Below, piece after piece: positions 28,859-42,579 of a stretch of DNA of 64,000 nucleotides. Positions within the stretch are counted from its first letter, which is position 1. Every line of letters begins with the position of its first letter. The notes beneath the pieces are model-generated. The model did not search any database and was not told the DNA's origin. It saw only the letters and a program-made list of their open reading frames with translations. This DNA comes from Undaria pinnatifida (Eukaryota > Sar > Phaeophyceae > Laminariales > Alariaceae), in assembly GCA_012845835.1 (NCBI GenBank), contig JABAKD010000024.1:5368109-5432108 (forward strand), read 5' to 3'. Both the position numbers and the translations under genes were made by a program.

Positions 28859-30076
28859 TCAGGTATCAATTCTGATCACATGTGGTGGTTCGAGCGGTAG
28901 CGTGCCGGCGTGCGCCAAACTAGTATACCCATGCTTATGCCAGAAGGCTCCCAGATGCGACATGGTGTAGCATGTCAACCCACAACTCACCAGACACGCC
29001 TTGTCATCAAAAGTCATGGCCACTTCACCCAGGTGCTCCCTTGCCTTGTCAACATCCTGACGGAGCTGCCGCCTCCCCGTAACCCACCCCCAAACGCCCC
29101 ACGTGCCCTTGTTGCTTGTCAAATCCCTTCCCTCCCGCATCTCCTCCCTTAACGCCACTTCAGCGGCGAACACGCGCTCAAGCCGGCCAGCATCGGGAGC
29201 CACCATAACCGTGGCGACTCTCCCTTCTTTCTCTTCGGAGCCCATGATATCACCTGAAAATTCTTCGGAAATCCTAGTGAACATCACCGACCCGTCGTCG
29301 GCGGGCCACATGGCAGACCTGCCACTCCCGGACAGAAACGGTGGTAGCCGCACCTCCCCGACCTTCAGGGCGAGTTTGGGGCCTGAAACTACCCTGGGGT
29401 TGTTGCTCTGGGAATCAGATCCATGCTCGTCCGAGTCCTGCTGTTCGCCGTCGGGGCTACTGGAGCTTTCCGGCGTAGACGTGGGGCTGTGACCGGTGCC
29501 ATGGCTTGGGCTAGGGCTTGGGCTAGGGCTGGGGGTGGATCTGTCCCGGCTGCCAGGAGAGGGAGGATTCGTGCTAGAGGTGGGGATGCCACTCGCTGGG
29601 TGTTTGGGATCACCACCGTTGGCGCTGGCGGCGGGGACGGGGTCAGAAGATGGGGTAGGTATGGCGGCGGGGCTAGCGATGGGGCTGGCGCTTGGGGTCT
29701 TGTTGTTGGCAAAATCTTCGTGGTCAGCGTTGGCGGTGGACTGGTGAGCGCTGTCGTCTTTCCCGTTGGTGGCTGCGGGGTCGATTTGAGCATGCTTGAA
29801 TGGTGATGGGTGGCCAGTGACCGGTCCCCCCGGAGCGTCGAAGTCGCCAGTCGGGAAGATCAAGTCAGCCTCGTCGTTGTTGTCGCCGTTCGCGGAGGGG
29901 GAGAGCGTAGCAGAGGAAGAGGAAGGCGGTGCCGTGGAAGAGGAGGAGGAGGAGGCACGGTTTGCGAGGGCTTCGATTTTTGCGTGATACGCCGCTTGCG
30001 ACGCCTTGAGGGCGGGGGACAGCTCGACTGCCTGCCGGCCGGAGGCACCCTGTACGGTAGATGAGTTCGTGGACAA
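28859..30076 (-). CDS. Ser/Pro-rich protein, unknown function (unit 2 copy)
   Basis: Copy of the 405-codon frame of unit 1, uninterrupted, with Asp at residue 295 and Lys at 359. It also lacks an ATG in frame. The domain layout is unchanged: helical start, Ser/Pro low-complexity middle, Trp/Cys-bearing C-terminal portion. Confidence 0.5.
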   Translation of the reverse strand: MSTNSSTVQGASGRQAVELSPALKASQAAYHAKIEALANRASSSSSSTAPPSSSSATLSPSANGDNNDEADLIFPTGDFDAPGGPVTGHPSPFKHAQIDPAATNGKDDSAHQSTANADHEDFANNKTPSASPIASPAAIPTPSSDPVPAASANGGDPKHPASGIPTSSTNPPSPGSRDRSTPSPSPSPSPSHGTGHSPTSTPESSSSPDGEQQDSDEHGSDSQSNNPRVVSGPKLALKVGEVRLPPFLSGSGRSAMWPADDGSVMFTRISEEFSGDIMGSEEKEGRVATVMVAPDAGRLERVFAAEVALREEMREGRDLTSNKGTWGVWGWVTGRRQLRQDVDKAREHLGEVAMTFDDKACLVSCGLTCYTMSHLGAFWHKHGYTSLAHAGTLPLEPPHVIRIDT

Positions 30077-30564
30077 AAATGGTCGACAAGAGAAGAAGGG
30101 CGACCAACAGCAAGGATGTACGGCGGTGGCACGGAAAGTCAGAGCAGTCTCTCAGGGTACTAGAGAGGAGGTACCCTCGATGATAGATAGGGGGTTTGGT
30201 AAGCAAGGATTTTGGTGGCTCCTTATGTCCCCCAATCAAACATAGAAGTAGTAGGCATCAATGTGTTTACTGTATACCAGTTGGGTTATGGGTAGGAGTA
30301 GGGTATAAAGGTATATAATAGCAGCATTGAAATCGTCGAATGTCACAGTCCAAGGGGAACCCAACCCATGAACAATCTGCAAACATGTAGGTTACAACTA
30401 CGTTTTCTTACAATTCGATTATGTTGTAACCTATTGTTGAGGTGGTCGACCTTGGGATACCACCTTCACCGGTTTCAATACCACGTTTACATATTATCCA
30501 AGATCCAACATAATTTTAAAGCGGCGAATGCCCTATTGACAGGTGCCTCGGTGGGTTGGCATAC

Positions 30565-31046
30565 CGGCTCTTCTCCCGGTTCCGGCATCTTGGACACGAT
30601 GACCGAGTCGGCGCCGTAGCGAATGACCTGTGCGGTCTCAACGGCCCCAATGTATTCCACATAAATCACGCCCGCCTCGTCCTCCTGCACGTTGCAGAGT
30701 TCGAATGCGCAACCAGAGAAGGTTAGTGACGGAATGAGTGGTTTCAACAAGAAGATTTAGAAAGGGAGGCGGCGGTAATACCGTACACGGCGGTGTGCAC
30801 CACACGCCCGGTGATGGTCCTGAAAACGTACTCCCTGGTTTGGTATACTCCAGAAATGTGATATGCAGCATCCCCCGGTGACAAATTGAGGGGTCGTTTC
30901 GAAGTTTTTTCCAGAGCGACACGACTTACGCTGGGGGTTGCGATAAAAATGGGTGCAATAAAAGTGATTCCTCCAGCGAACTGCCACGTTTCAAACACAC
31001 GTTGCTGAGTCGCGCGACAGCCCCTGCCGACCTCGAGCCCCCCGAA
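30565..31046 (-). CDS. candidate downstream exons of the secreted-protein gene (unit 2)
   Basis: Corresponds to exons 30,930-31,046 and 30,565-30,684, with splice borders unchanged. One conservative replacement (Val to Ile in AGVVYVEY) occurs in the second exon. Because 11 bp are missing between them, the stretch after FIATPS reads on in one frame for 45 more codons here, without needing the GTAAGT donor, and ends ..SLSKSSC. Which reading is used is not decidable from the sequence. Confidence 0.35.
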
Positions 31047-32057
31047 CTGGTGGGGTTAGGGCCATCATCACTTTTATGGTCGTGTTGATCTGATCCGACG
31101 TGCAAGGGAAAAATTATCCACATGCAACGAATGGGGAGGTTGTTGCTGTGCTTGTCCTGGTATTTCGGCACATATCGCTTGGGGGTGTCATTCACGATAT
31201 TAGGCATGACACGGCAGGGGGTGTGGTTGTTCAACGTACCCGGGTGATCAATCCGGTGGTTGGTTGGGATAAATAACATTTCACCGCCGGTTGTTATACT
31301 CCAGGGGTGAGCTATACAACGTACCGGGTGGTATACACCATCATGAACGAGTAGTAGTAGTAGCAGTAGCAGTGCTAGCGACAGCGATACGAGTAGTAGT
31401 GGTAGTAGTTTATGGGGCAGAGCAGTAGTAGAGGCACATCAGCGTCAAATTTCAGTGCTACAATTGGCAGGTTTAGTACAGTAGTAGCGCAGTAGTAGTA
31501 GCAGCAGCAGCGGGTGAGTCTTCTCTGCCGCCAGCTGGAGAATTGTTTTAGGCAGGTTAATGTGGCCCTCTTGACCTCTCTAACAGCAGACAACACGTTA
31601 GAACGACCGATCTTAACTATATGCGTTCGATGCATGCTTTCGACTCTGTTTACGTTTGCATAACTACGAAGAGTTAGGTGCACGCTGTGAAATGACCAAA
31701 AATACGGTTAAACTGCTTCTTAGGAAACACGTGCTGCATGTTGGGAGATGGGAGCCGTGACAATATCAACTTGCAGGGGAAATTCTTGAAGAAATGTGAT
31801 CCCGCTTTTGCGAGGCGAATTCGGCTTGGTTCATACGTTCCCACTACTATTTCAGCCGTGTTGTATATGAGGATACTGCTGTGGTAGACAAATACTGTCC
31901 TTCAGTAGCGCGCCCGCGGGGGTATGCGGCCAACTCATGAACGAGATAGGGGTATCACGCTTGACACTGCAAACATTTCCCCCGGCAGTTGTATACCACC
32001 AGCAACATGAGAAGTATGAGCTAAACACCAGAACATCGGAACTCAATTTTGACGCAC

Positions 32058-34202
32058 CTGGGGCGCTTTGCATAGCACATTCTTAGTCGTGGACAAATTG
32101 AAGAAACGGCGTTTCTATCATCCACACAAAGGGATGCCCCTCATTAATCGATTTCAAATTTTGATGATGATGGGAACCACAAGCGATTACAACAGCACTT
32201 ACAATGCTGCCATCCATGACCCCCGCGACGGAACCGGCGGCCTCGAAGGTGACCTTGCCGGCTACGGAGAAAAGGGGCACAGTAGAACCCTGCCGTTGGG
32301 GAGAGGAGCAGGGGTCGCCTGAATTTCAACCTCATACGATATCCGGTGGTTGGTTAGCTGCCATAGACCATGAGTTGTAACTTCTTGGAAGTTTCAATAT
32401 TCTCTCGATTCACACTGTCAGCTGACCATCGTACGGGCAACGACAGGGCTAAGCACACCCTCAGCCAAGTCCGGCAGTATGCATCTAATGGCAGTATGTA
32501 TCTTGATGACGGAGAACCTGACAGTGTATTGAGTGCTCCTCGTCTCTTTCCTGTGGCAATCCCTACAACTTCACAACCTCCATATGAATACTGTAGCCAG
32601 CACAAGGTTACGGCGTTCAGTTACCTCTACTCACGGACATCCAGCGCATCCTGTGTCTTTGTGGGTTCATCACAGATACACACACCTGGTATTTATTTAG
32701 GAGTGCACTACGTGATAGAGGTGATACATAGCGGATGCAATACTTCTACGGGGAATGAGCAATGCAAGGCCGACGTGCTGTGTACCAAGGCGGAAAGCAC
32801 CCAAGCAATCAAACCAATGCAAGACCGACGTACTCGTTACCAAAGCGGAAATCATCCAAGCGATCAAACTTGACACAGCGAGACTGGACCGAGTGAGAAG
32901 AAAGGCATGACATAGATAAGATTGAAGAGCAAAAAACCAACATGATACGAAAGAAGTAAGGAGACAAGGAAAAGTAAACATGGAACAAGGAGCGAACAGC
33001 GAACAGAAAGGGGAACCATAGACTATACAAGGGGAATGCTGAAGAAAAACGGAACGTCAAAAAGGAAAATAACGAGAGCAGAAAACCTAAAAGAAAACAA
33101 TCACGAGAGAGGCGAAGAGCCATGAAACAAAGGGAACAAATACATAATATTGACGTAATGGATGCGCACACACAATCAAGCATAATCTAATTAGACAGAA
33201 ACCGCACCCAGCAAAGGTAAAACACGTGAGATTCGTACAAAACCACCTACAGAAAACACTCATTCGTGGACGAATTTCACCTGATCACGGGCGATGGTGA
33301 TGCCAGGCGATTGGAGCGTCATCGTTGCTCCTTTGTGCACTACAAAGTGGATGTTCTTCGTGTCGAGAGGTGCGTGCGAACGCAGTACAAGGTCATGGTC
33401 GACGTGCATGACCTATACGAGGACGCACGCGGTGCAGAGCACAAGGTTGCGGGCATGTTTATCGAAGACAAAACAACTTGGAAAAAGCCTGCTGGACAAA
33501 AAATAGTTTGGTTGGAAATATAGTGTCTATTTAAGTACCACATTAACACTAAAATAGTAATTACATTTCTGTACGTGTGGTTACTAGGATTTTGGCGTAT
33601 ATGTAAGGGCCGTTTGTATTTTAATCCACCAACAAAACATTCCTTTAATTCCGTTCATAAGTGTTCATACCGACGCGTAAAACGAATTGTATAACGGGCC
33701 CTATTCAGGTTACGGCGTGTATGTGGGCGCCTGTAAGGCGACACGGCACACGCAGCCCTCTTGCTGCTATACTACTGCTGGTGCTGCCGCTGCTGCTACT
33801 GCTAAACGATACCGATGCCAGTCCTGCTGCTGCTCCTCCTCTGCTGTCATAGTCACAAGACGCGGGGCGGCGGACGAACTATAGACTCTAGAGGGAGGAG
33901 GCATTAGCCAAGGGGCATGGTAGATAAAACCCAACCCGTTCCATAGTGCACAGCGGACTTCATGTCACGCTGTGTGTGGGTGCTGCTCCTCCTTCTGCTG
34001 CTGCTTTATCAGTGCATACGTCGCTCACCCTGGGCTCGTGGCACGAGATATCCCTGAGGAACGTGATCGTCCCTGACACGACCATCTCCCCCGGGGGAAG
34101 CTCGTCGCAGGACCGCACGTAGACTGAAGCTCCATCACAAAGAACGGCGTTGAACAGCATGGCAGCCGAGAACACGGAAGCTATGGTCCAAGACACCCTC
34201 AT
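32058..34202 (-). CDS. secreted protein, N-terminal three exons (unit 2)
   Basis: Exons 34,029-34,202, 32,203-32,289 and 32,058-32,114. The start context, signal peptide, donors and acceptors are identical to unit 1, so if unit 1 encodes a protein this copy does too. Confidence 0.45.
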
Positions 34203-37200
34203 TGTGGCTGCTTTTAGAATTACCGTTGCTGTGCTGTGATGAGACCTGGGCGGAAAAGGCTTACCTCCACGGCAGCTGGGCAGGGCAGGGCAACGCGATG
34301 CTGTGTGCGCGGATGATGGAGCGAGGATGGACATTCGCAGGAGACGAACCTAATAATGGACACACACCCGGAGAAGACATCTGATTGGCCTATCTTTGGC
34401 TCGGAGGAGGAGCCTAGTTGATAGGTTCCATGGTTACGAATGAGAAATATTTATGTTGACGGATGATCGCCCCATCGTTATGCCTTTGGAAGACACCGAA
34501 TACCAAGTGTTGTTCTTGATTCTTGATGGGCTGCGTGGTGACGTGATGTCTACAGACGGTTGTTTATGTTGCAGAGCAGTAGTTAATCGTCTATCCCACC
34601 TACCACCCAATCACCAAGACAACAGCAGCTCCTACGATAGCCATGAATTATACTCAGTACACAGTACGCAATGTCGAGCACGTTCAGCGAGATACTCTGG
34701 CTATACCATGGTTACATCTCTAGAAGCCCATGAGGCACAACCACAGGAGGGAATACTGTGTCCCGTGGTATGCCCTCTGCGGTGTTTCCACTGAGCATGG
34801 GGTACTCGATGGGAAATACCTTGAGAAGCGACATCGGAATGCACCGTTACACGTAGCGTGGGGTACCCCATGCGGGAATTCAACCTATAGGATACACCAT
34901 CGGCACAGGCCGTGGAATAATCCATGGGACGGGACATGTGCTACCGCATATTACACGAGATATCCCACGAGAAACGTCATGGGGCGTACCATGGCGAACA
35001 CCCCGTGGAGTCCCATAGGGACCATGGGAGCATGCGTCTAGTGGCATATCTCACGGGATGTCCTATGGCACGTGCCATGGTACGCCCGATGTTACAAACA
35101 ATCAATTATGGCATACCTCGCGAAAAATGCACCATAGTCTAGTCTAATGACTTATAGGGGAATTTGTCTAATGGCATCCTCCATTCAATGCACAATGAAA
35201 TAATGGAATGACCGCGGGACACTCCATGGTCTGTATCATAGCGTGCAGCGTATATCGTACTATCGCTGTGATACTTTACAGTGTACCTACCGTGGTGAAC
35301 GAATATTTACGCACACTGGTGACGCCATTGACGCATTGATCTCGTGGTGTGTCCTATGGGATGCACCACGGTATGTGCCAAGGCTTATCTCATTGGGCAT
35401 TTACTCCATTGTTTGCGCCTGAATGCCTGGCACGCCATGTCACTGTTATGTAATCATAGAGCAAGCCACGGGACACCCTGTCAAACTTCTCATTAGACAC
35501 AGTTATCGACACGCCGTTATTGACATATTTGACGGCAAAACGCTGTGGGGCGTGCCATGACCAAACCTCACGGAGGCTAATGCGGCCCACCATGGGAACA
35601 TTCTCCGCTTAAAATATCCCATTGGATGCCACATGGAAAATCATGGCGTAGACTATTCCATGATATTACAATGGGGTCAGGGTACTCCCATCGCACATCC
35701 AAATATTGGAGGGGGTTACGCCCACGATAATAGTCCAACATTGGCATGCCCCACGGCCTTGACCACGGGACAAGCTGTGGCGTACTCCGTGATATGCCCG
35801 ATGAAAAATCGATGCGTCACATCATGGTGTACCCAGCGATACACTCCATGAGGTACCCATCAGATTAGCCGTGAGATGATGCGTGAGTTGGTTCAGGCCA
35901 TGAGAGGTAACGTGGGTGGCATGGGACCACCCATTGGACGTACGGTGAGACATAAATAGCATAGAACATTACCATGTACGTACGTGGAAAACATGTATGT
36001 GCACTTTTTTTCTATTATTTTTTTTTTCTCACACTTCCACTTTCCAGCTTCTGGACAAGCCGTGGTCACAGGTGTCGTCCCTTCTCCCCCCCGGTTCTTG
36101 CCTTCAATTTTTATCGCGCATAGGGTTCAGCAGTCCCACTGCTCGTCGATTTTTCATCGAGTGTTGCTAACTCACGCTGTCGCGCTTTAAGCAAGTCAAT
36201 TTGTGCACAAGAAGAAGTCCCAACGAATTTATACGAGTATGCACTCGGCGGGGCTTGAACTCACAAAACTGACCTATACCAGGCTCAACAATAAACCTGA
36301 TACGCCACCGGGGCGACCGTGTGCATTATGGGATCAGGAGTGTTCACAGAATACCTGATAGGGCACCCCATGGCATCCCATGGGCTCCACCATAAGACAC
36401 ATGCCTCTCGTGGGCTACAGTATCGTACAGACCAAGGGAACACGTTTGCTGCCTTTTCCGAAGAAGAATCGACCTAATGCACAGCAGTTGGAACCCCAGA
36501 GTCCGTATGAATACCCACTGTCGTTTTTGGTTTCCTATTGATTGGCCGATGTTCGAGTTTCACTGAGATCCAAAAGTACGAAGCAAACAGAGCAGAAACA
36601 TGATATATCGCAGACCTTCAGGAGGGTAGCCACTAATGATGTCAATTTTATCCCGGCTGCAGACTGCAACGACAAGGGCTCTTGTGCCTTTCATCTGCAC
36701 CCGATAATGTGTGGGATAAAATAATCAGTTGTGCACGGAATACACATGCCTTGTTGTGCGCGCAAAATTACGCGAAAACATAAAAAAAAACGTTGTCAAT
36801 CTGTTCGTCCCTCTAGCCTGCAGACACACGCCGGAAACACAAAGCCGACGCATACCTGGCCGTATAGTATTGACCGATGTCAGGGCTCACCTGAATATTC
36901 TCGGTGATGTCTACTTCTAGACGATTATCACCACCACGGCTCGACACAGCTCACAAGCCAAACGTGACGTGCCGCGTCACTCAGTGAAGGTGTGTGTCCG
37001 TACGCGCAATAACGAGGGTGACACAATACGATAGGCGGTGCAGCCTGTTCTACGACCGTGTGACATACCGAGCGTGCTGGGGCCCGATCTGATGAGCCAG
37101 TCAACCGGTGCAGTTCACACGCTCTACTACTGCCTCTCACAGCACGATTCGGAATACGGCATCTCACTATGTACAGTAACGTGTGGGGCAGCACCCTCCA

Positions 37201-40046
37201 CAAATAACATATATTCGACACCACGCTACACCTTCTGCATTCTACACCAAAAATCTCAAACCGCTGCGGTTCCGAAGTTCCATGGGCAACCAACAGTGTA
37301 AACCTGCTGTACGTCGACTTGCGGGTCACTCCCCCCCCTCCCTGTTAAACCGAACCGAACCTACTCAAGTGTATACGTTTTCCACCACTTGAAATTACTA
37401 TGAAATGACCCATCTATAATATCCTCGGCGGTTACCCCTCATACCACCTTCCCTCCAAATCTTGCTTCCATGCTGTCGTTGTTGACATGCAGTTTGTAAA
37501 TAAACGGGGTTCTGTTCCTCCTCCAGGTAAAGCGGTTCTCCCATTTCATTGCGAAACGGCCGGGCCTCTACAGAACACGTGTACCGTCAACGCTTGCCTC
37601 CTGTGTGAACGTTTGGTGTGTGATGCAAACATGCAATGAGGGGGGGGAGGGGAGACGTAACGCAGGGATGCTGTTCCAGTGATGATGCTCATCATACGTT
37701 CGACGCGCATTCACCACATGCTGCTGTCATCAATACAAGTACATCTCTACGGTGGGATCAGCCACATGAGCATCGAATTCAACTTCACTATGTAGGCACC
37801 ACAAGTATAGCGGGGCTCGCTGCCACATTTTTGGTTGTACAGTTGGTTGTACAGTAGGAATAAAGCGTCCTGTTGCCGTCATCGCTATACCTTCCGCACT
37901 CATCGTAAAGCACCGTCCACTCGCTAAGTGCTCCAACCGAGGGGGCATGGAGATCACAGATGGCGTCATAATGGCGCATAGTACACTTGCTTGCACCGCT
38001 ATGTATCCGGCACGCTATCGTATAACACCATATTCAACAGCTGTGCTTTCCGATCGAGGGGAGTACTATGACCACCGCTGGTGCTATTCGACAACCGCAC
38101 ACCGCAAATATGTTCTTGCTAGCCCCGCTTGTCTGAGACAAAAACTTAAACATTTGACACCAGTTCAGAGTTAATCATGCTACTGCCATGGCATTGCCCC
38201 GGAAGACTAGCAAATACGTAGGATTCCGGATGTGGGATATGGAACTGGGATAAAAGTGTTTCACATGTCTTTGAAGGCGTGCACGCGTAGAGACAAGAGG
38301 GGATGCTAAATTGGTACTAGGTATCGTCCTCGCTTATCGGTCAGTTCCTTCCGTGGCCGTTGGAATAATGCTATTATATTCTCTGAGGTCACAAGGGAGT
38401 GGACATCGTGGAGCTTGCTCAGTTCAGAGGCCTTGTTTCTGTATCAGGGGTTTTCATTTTACCACGCGACAGGCGTTAAGATATTAAAAGCTAAGAAATA
38501 TTGGCCGGAATTTAGCGACATCCAGGGCTAAGAAATTGTGCTGATTTCAAGGGGGAAATATTAGTTAGACATCAGGAGGTGCAAGAGGTTGAGCAGAAAA
38601 GAAATTACCAGTATGCACTATAACCCCGAAGAATGAGCAACTGCTTAGACACTCCCCCAGGCCGCATCAGGCTCCCAAATAAGCTGTCTTTTCCCCAAAC
38701 TTTTCCCCACAATAAATACGTATAAGTTTTCAATATCGTGTTGGATTATGTTTTCGAGAGCTGAGATTGTTTTCGCCAAAATGTATTCCGTCCGCCCTCA
38801 GAGCATCCAGATGCGCAACAGCACCGTTTTCTACCGCCCTGCGGCCGAATCAGTGCGTGCGGTTGGGTGGCTTCTTTCGCCTGTACACCAGATAGAGGAT
38901 TGCAACGTACTGCACTGCAGACCGTTGTGGAGGATATAAATACCTCGACCTGCACCTTCATAGAGGATATCAATACCTTGACCTGCACTGCATCGTGGCG
39001 GACGATTGACCGTGTTGAGGGTCCGCGGTGATGAAACTCTCCCAAGACTTTTTGAGGTATTCTCGACCGAGGCTTGTCGCAACTCAAGTCATATGTCGTC
39101 AACGACCATGGCCGTGTTGGTGGCTATAGCTTGGAGGGACACCATACGGCATTGAAGATGAGGCGCGCGGACGCTTTATCGGAAGAAGAACACGCTGCAG
39201 ACGTTGATAAACGGATGTTTTTTATGGCCACTTCAATTCATCTTGTGGATTTTGAGCGATGGATGCCATGCGGTATATGTTGACGTACAATGTGCACTTT
39301 ACGTTTGGGCATGCTGTTTTCGGGCGGCCGAGTTTTTTTTCTCGCACGTTCGGCTGCGTGGCAGGCAAGGGAACCTTCGGTACATTACGACGCATGCCTG
39401 AAACCCGGCCGAGCTCCGTGGCGGGTCTTCTGAGCATTCAATGTCGCTGAACCCGCTCCGATTTCAAAGGATTGCGTTTCGCCTCGCTGAACCCCGCAAT
39501 GTGTGTGTTCTTTTGTTTTCTAAATAGCCTGCTCTGCTCTCAAATGAACTTTTCTATGCACCCCGATTTCTCTCCCGCTGTGCAACATCAGCCTAATTTT
39601 TTTGACCTTTTTGCTGTTTCATGCGACGCAGCTACATATAGCCAGCAGCAGGAGCAACACATCTCCCGAGCACCATACGTACCTGTTGCATCTAGCCCTG
39701 TGACGTCTGTTGTACACCTCGCACTGAACGTGTACCACACACGGCATTTCTGTGAACAATAGCCTCCCTCCCTCCGTCTCCCTGGCTGGGAGGTTAGCAC
39801 TTAGCTACTACTTCTCGAGTTGGTATGCTCCCCGCGCCGCATCCGGGAGGTACTCGAACCGAGCAAGACTACATCGCACGGCCCTTACTGCCTATTGCCT
39901 CGTTTTTATGAACCACGCACTGTCCACAGAAACCCAAAAGGTACTTATGAGCGAAGTAGACTATTCATACCGATCGACATAATGTACGACGAGTAGGCCC
40001 TTCTATACTCACTCGAGTTCCACCCCATTCCCCAAACGAAACCTGG

Positions 40047-42579
40047 CATATATCCCTTAATGAGGGCACACAACCCGTAATACACGCGATCGGAGTATCA
40101 CACACAGCTTGCAAAAATGAGCTTCGACAAAATATTCGACCTCACAGCTGGAGTGTATTTTTATTATTATAATATCTCAGAATATAGCAGGAGCCTCGGC
40201 GAGGTTTCGCCAGTTTTATTTCCGACTCCATTCCGGTACTACCGTAGGCACAGTATGCAATTATCGCATTTCTCTCATCTTATCTTCTGGGCGTTTTCTA
40301 AGTGTGTGAGCTTTGTAAGTTGTTGACACGTTAGAAAATATCCCGTCTTTAATAGATTCTGGGATGAAGGTGATGAACCAACCCTAGACCTCACTCTTAG
40401 ACACTTCACTGCGTGCCTGATTCGCATTGCAAGGAAAGGAGACTAAAATTGTCTATCGCCAGAAGCTACTACGCGTAGGCCCTTTTCTACTCATGTTCCA
40501 CCACGGAGGTTTTGCTCGCTTTGCTGCTGTTGTTTCTGTGCTGCTGCATCACACATGACTCTTCAGGCTCAGTGCTTGTGACAGTCACGGTACAGCAGCA
40601 GCCGCGCTGTGAGATCTTTACTTTGCGTGACAGCCACAGACGGTGCTTCTGTGTCTCTTGTGTATGTACTTGCGTGCTTCTGTATGTACCAGGTGTGTGT
40701 GGCGTGTATGGTGCCACAGGCTCAGCAGTGTACAGGAGAGCCACAACAGCAGCAAGCAGTGCGTCTGCAGGGGCCGTGCTTCACGCTGTTGCCTATGTGC
40801 CAGTAGTCACGCTGTGTGTGGGTGGTTGGTGCACAGAAGAATATGGAGCCGCGATGACAACAACTTCCACGTTCAATGCAACAGTCGAACACACTTGGTC
40901 GGACCTCCTACCAGGTAAACGACGCATGCATCAGAATTAGGAGAAACAGTAGCTGTACTCATTTTCGTCACGATTTCTGATATTTTTTGTGTTGGCCCTC
41001 ATACATATCATTGGAAAGGCTGTGCGTTCCCCCTGTTGGACTTTCAACGCTCCCGGTATATCAGGTTAAAACCATTCTGGAGGGGAACGCTGTACCGCAT
41101 AACAAAGGCGTCTTGACCGCTCGGCAAAAAAAATGGGTCGGAATACACGCCCTTTCAAAGCAGGAACATGTTATTATGAAAATGGCGTTTCGCACCCTTT
41201 CGCGAAGTAAGAACATGGACACAAGAAATTCCGCGGAACTTGGAGAGAAACAAAGTAAACTAGGCTGAGACGAAATAAGAGTTTCTCAACGTCTGGCGTG
41301 TACTGTAAAACTCCGTACGTGCGTGCCATACGGCTGTTTTCGCTGCAATCCGTGCACACCCCTTACTCTGGCCGCTCGGGCTGCTTCGTGAGGCCAAATC
41401 TGAAATCGTTGCACGGTGATCAAATCACTTCTTCTCCACAGTAGTTATCTGCTGGTGTTCTTAATTGCATATCCCAAACTCTGAGGCGTTATAGTTTACT
41501 TTGATTTTTACGACAGGTTCTACGACAGCCAACGCCCCAGGAATAGATGAAACGAGAAGGCGGAGCGGCGATATCGCTGGTCAAGATGGAGCCGCCACGA
41601 GGCGAAACCACAAAAAGTGCTTCAAGCGAGTCTGGTGAGACCATTTGCATTACTCTGGATACGGAGGAATAAAACGCCTGGCCGCATTATGAAAATACGT
41701 GGAAGTGTGGTGAGCTTAGGCTGACTCTGACAGGAAACGAAACTGGAAAACAGAAGTGGTATGTACTTCTGCTTTTCGTTTGGCCCAAATTCGTATATGG
41801 AGTTTCGTCATTTACAATCTTATGGTGTTTCGTACATGCCGGGGTTTCGTTGGAGTTAGGAGGATGTTCGAGGGATTAAGCAAGGGATGCGGAGCCTCCT
41901 CCGAAAGGAGTTGGCCGGTCCTTGTTCCTTCGACGGAGTTTTTATAAAAATGAAAATACACTCCAGCTGTGAGATCGAGGATTTTGTCGAAACTCGTCTT
42001 TGCAAGCTGTGTGTGATACTCCGATCGCGCGGATTACGGGTTGTGTGTCCTAATGAAGGATGTAGGTCGGCGACTCCCCTTGCGACCACAGTGTAGCTAT
42101 CAAGGCCAACAGGGTGATGTTAGTCAGTCTGTGCGGGGAAAATATAAAACCCGGTTTTGAGGGGGACAACATCTGACAGCTGCGGAAGGAAATGCATCAG
42201 TTTATCAAGTGAATCTTGTAAGTCGAAAATTCTGTTAGGGGGGGGGGGGGGGTTCAAAGACGTGGGGGCCTGGATTTGATCAAGAGGGGGGTAGGGGCGG
42301 CGGGACGGGCGGGGCAGCTAAATATGTGCGTGGAAACTATAAACCCTACCCTGTACGTCGTACAACACGTGAGGAGAGGGCGGAGCGTTCGAGGGGGTGG
42401 GGGTGGGGGTGGGGGTAGGGGTGGGGAAGGGGGGGAGGGGGGGGGGGGGCAGAAAGGGTTTTTCAAACCAACATCTTTAGGTCGCATATATGCGGGGGTT
42501 TACTATACGCGTGGTGCTAGGTCTAGGCGATGATGCGGGTGGTGGGGAAGGAGGGGGCGTTTTGGGAGGGAGGGGGTAT
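40047..42579. repeat. segment bracketed by head-to-head dispersed repeats (unit 2)
   Basis: Same structure as in unit 1: reverse arm 40,047-40,168, forward arm 41,939-42,579, internal frames at 40,512-40,940 and 40,987-41,268. The G homopolymer near 42,238-42,252 is one base longer than in unit 1. Confidence 0.55.
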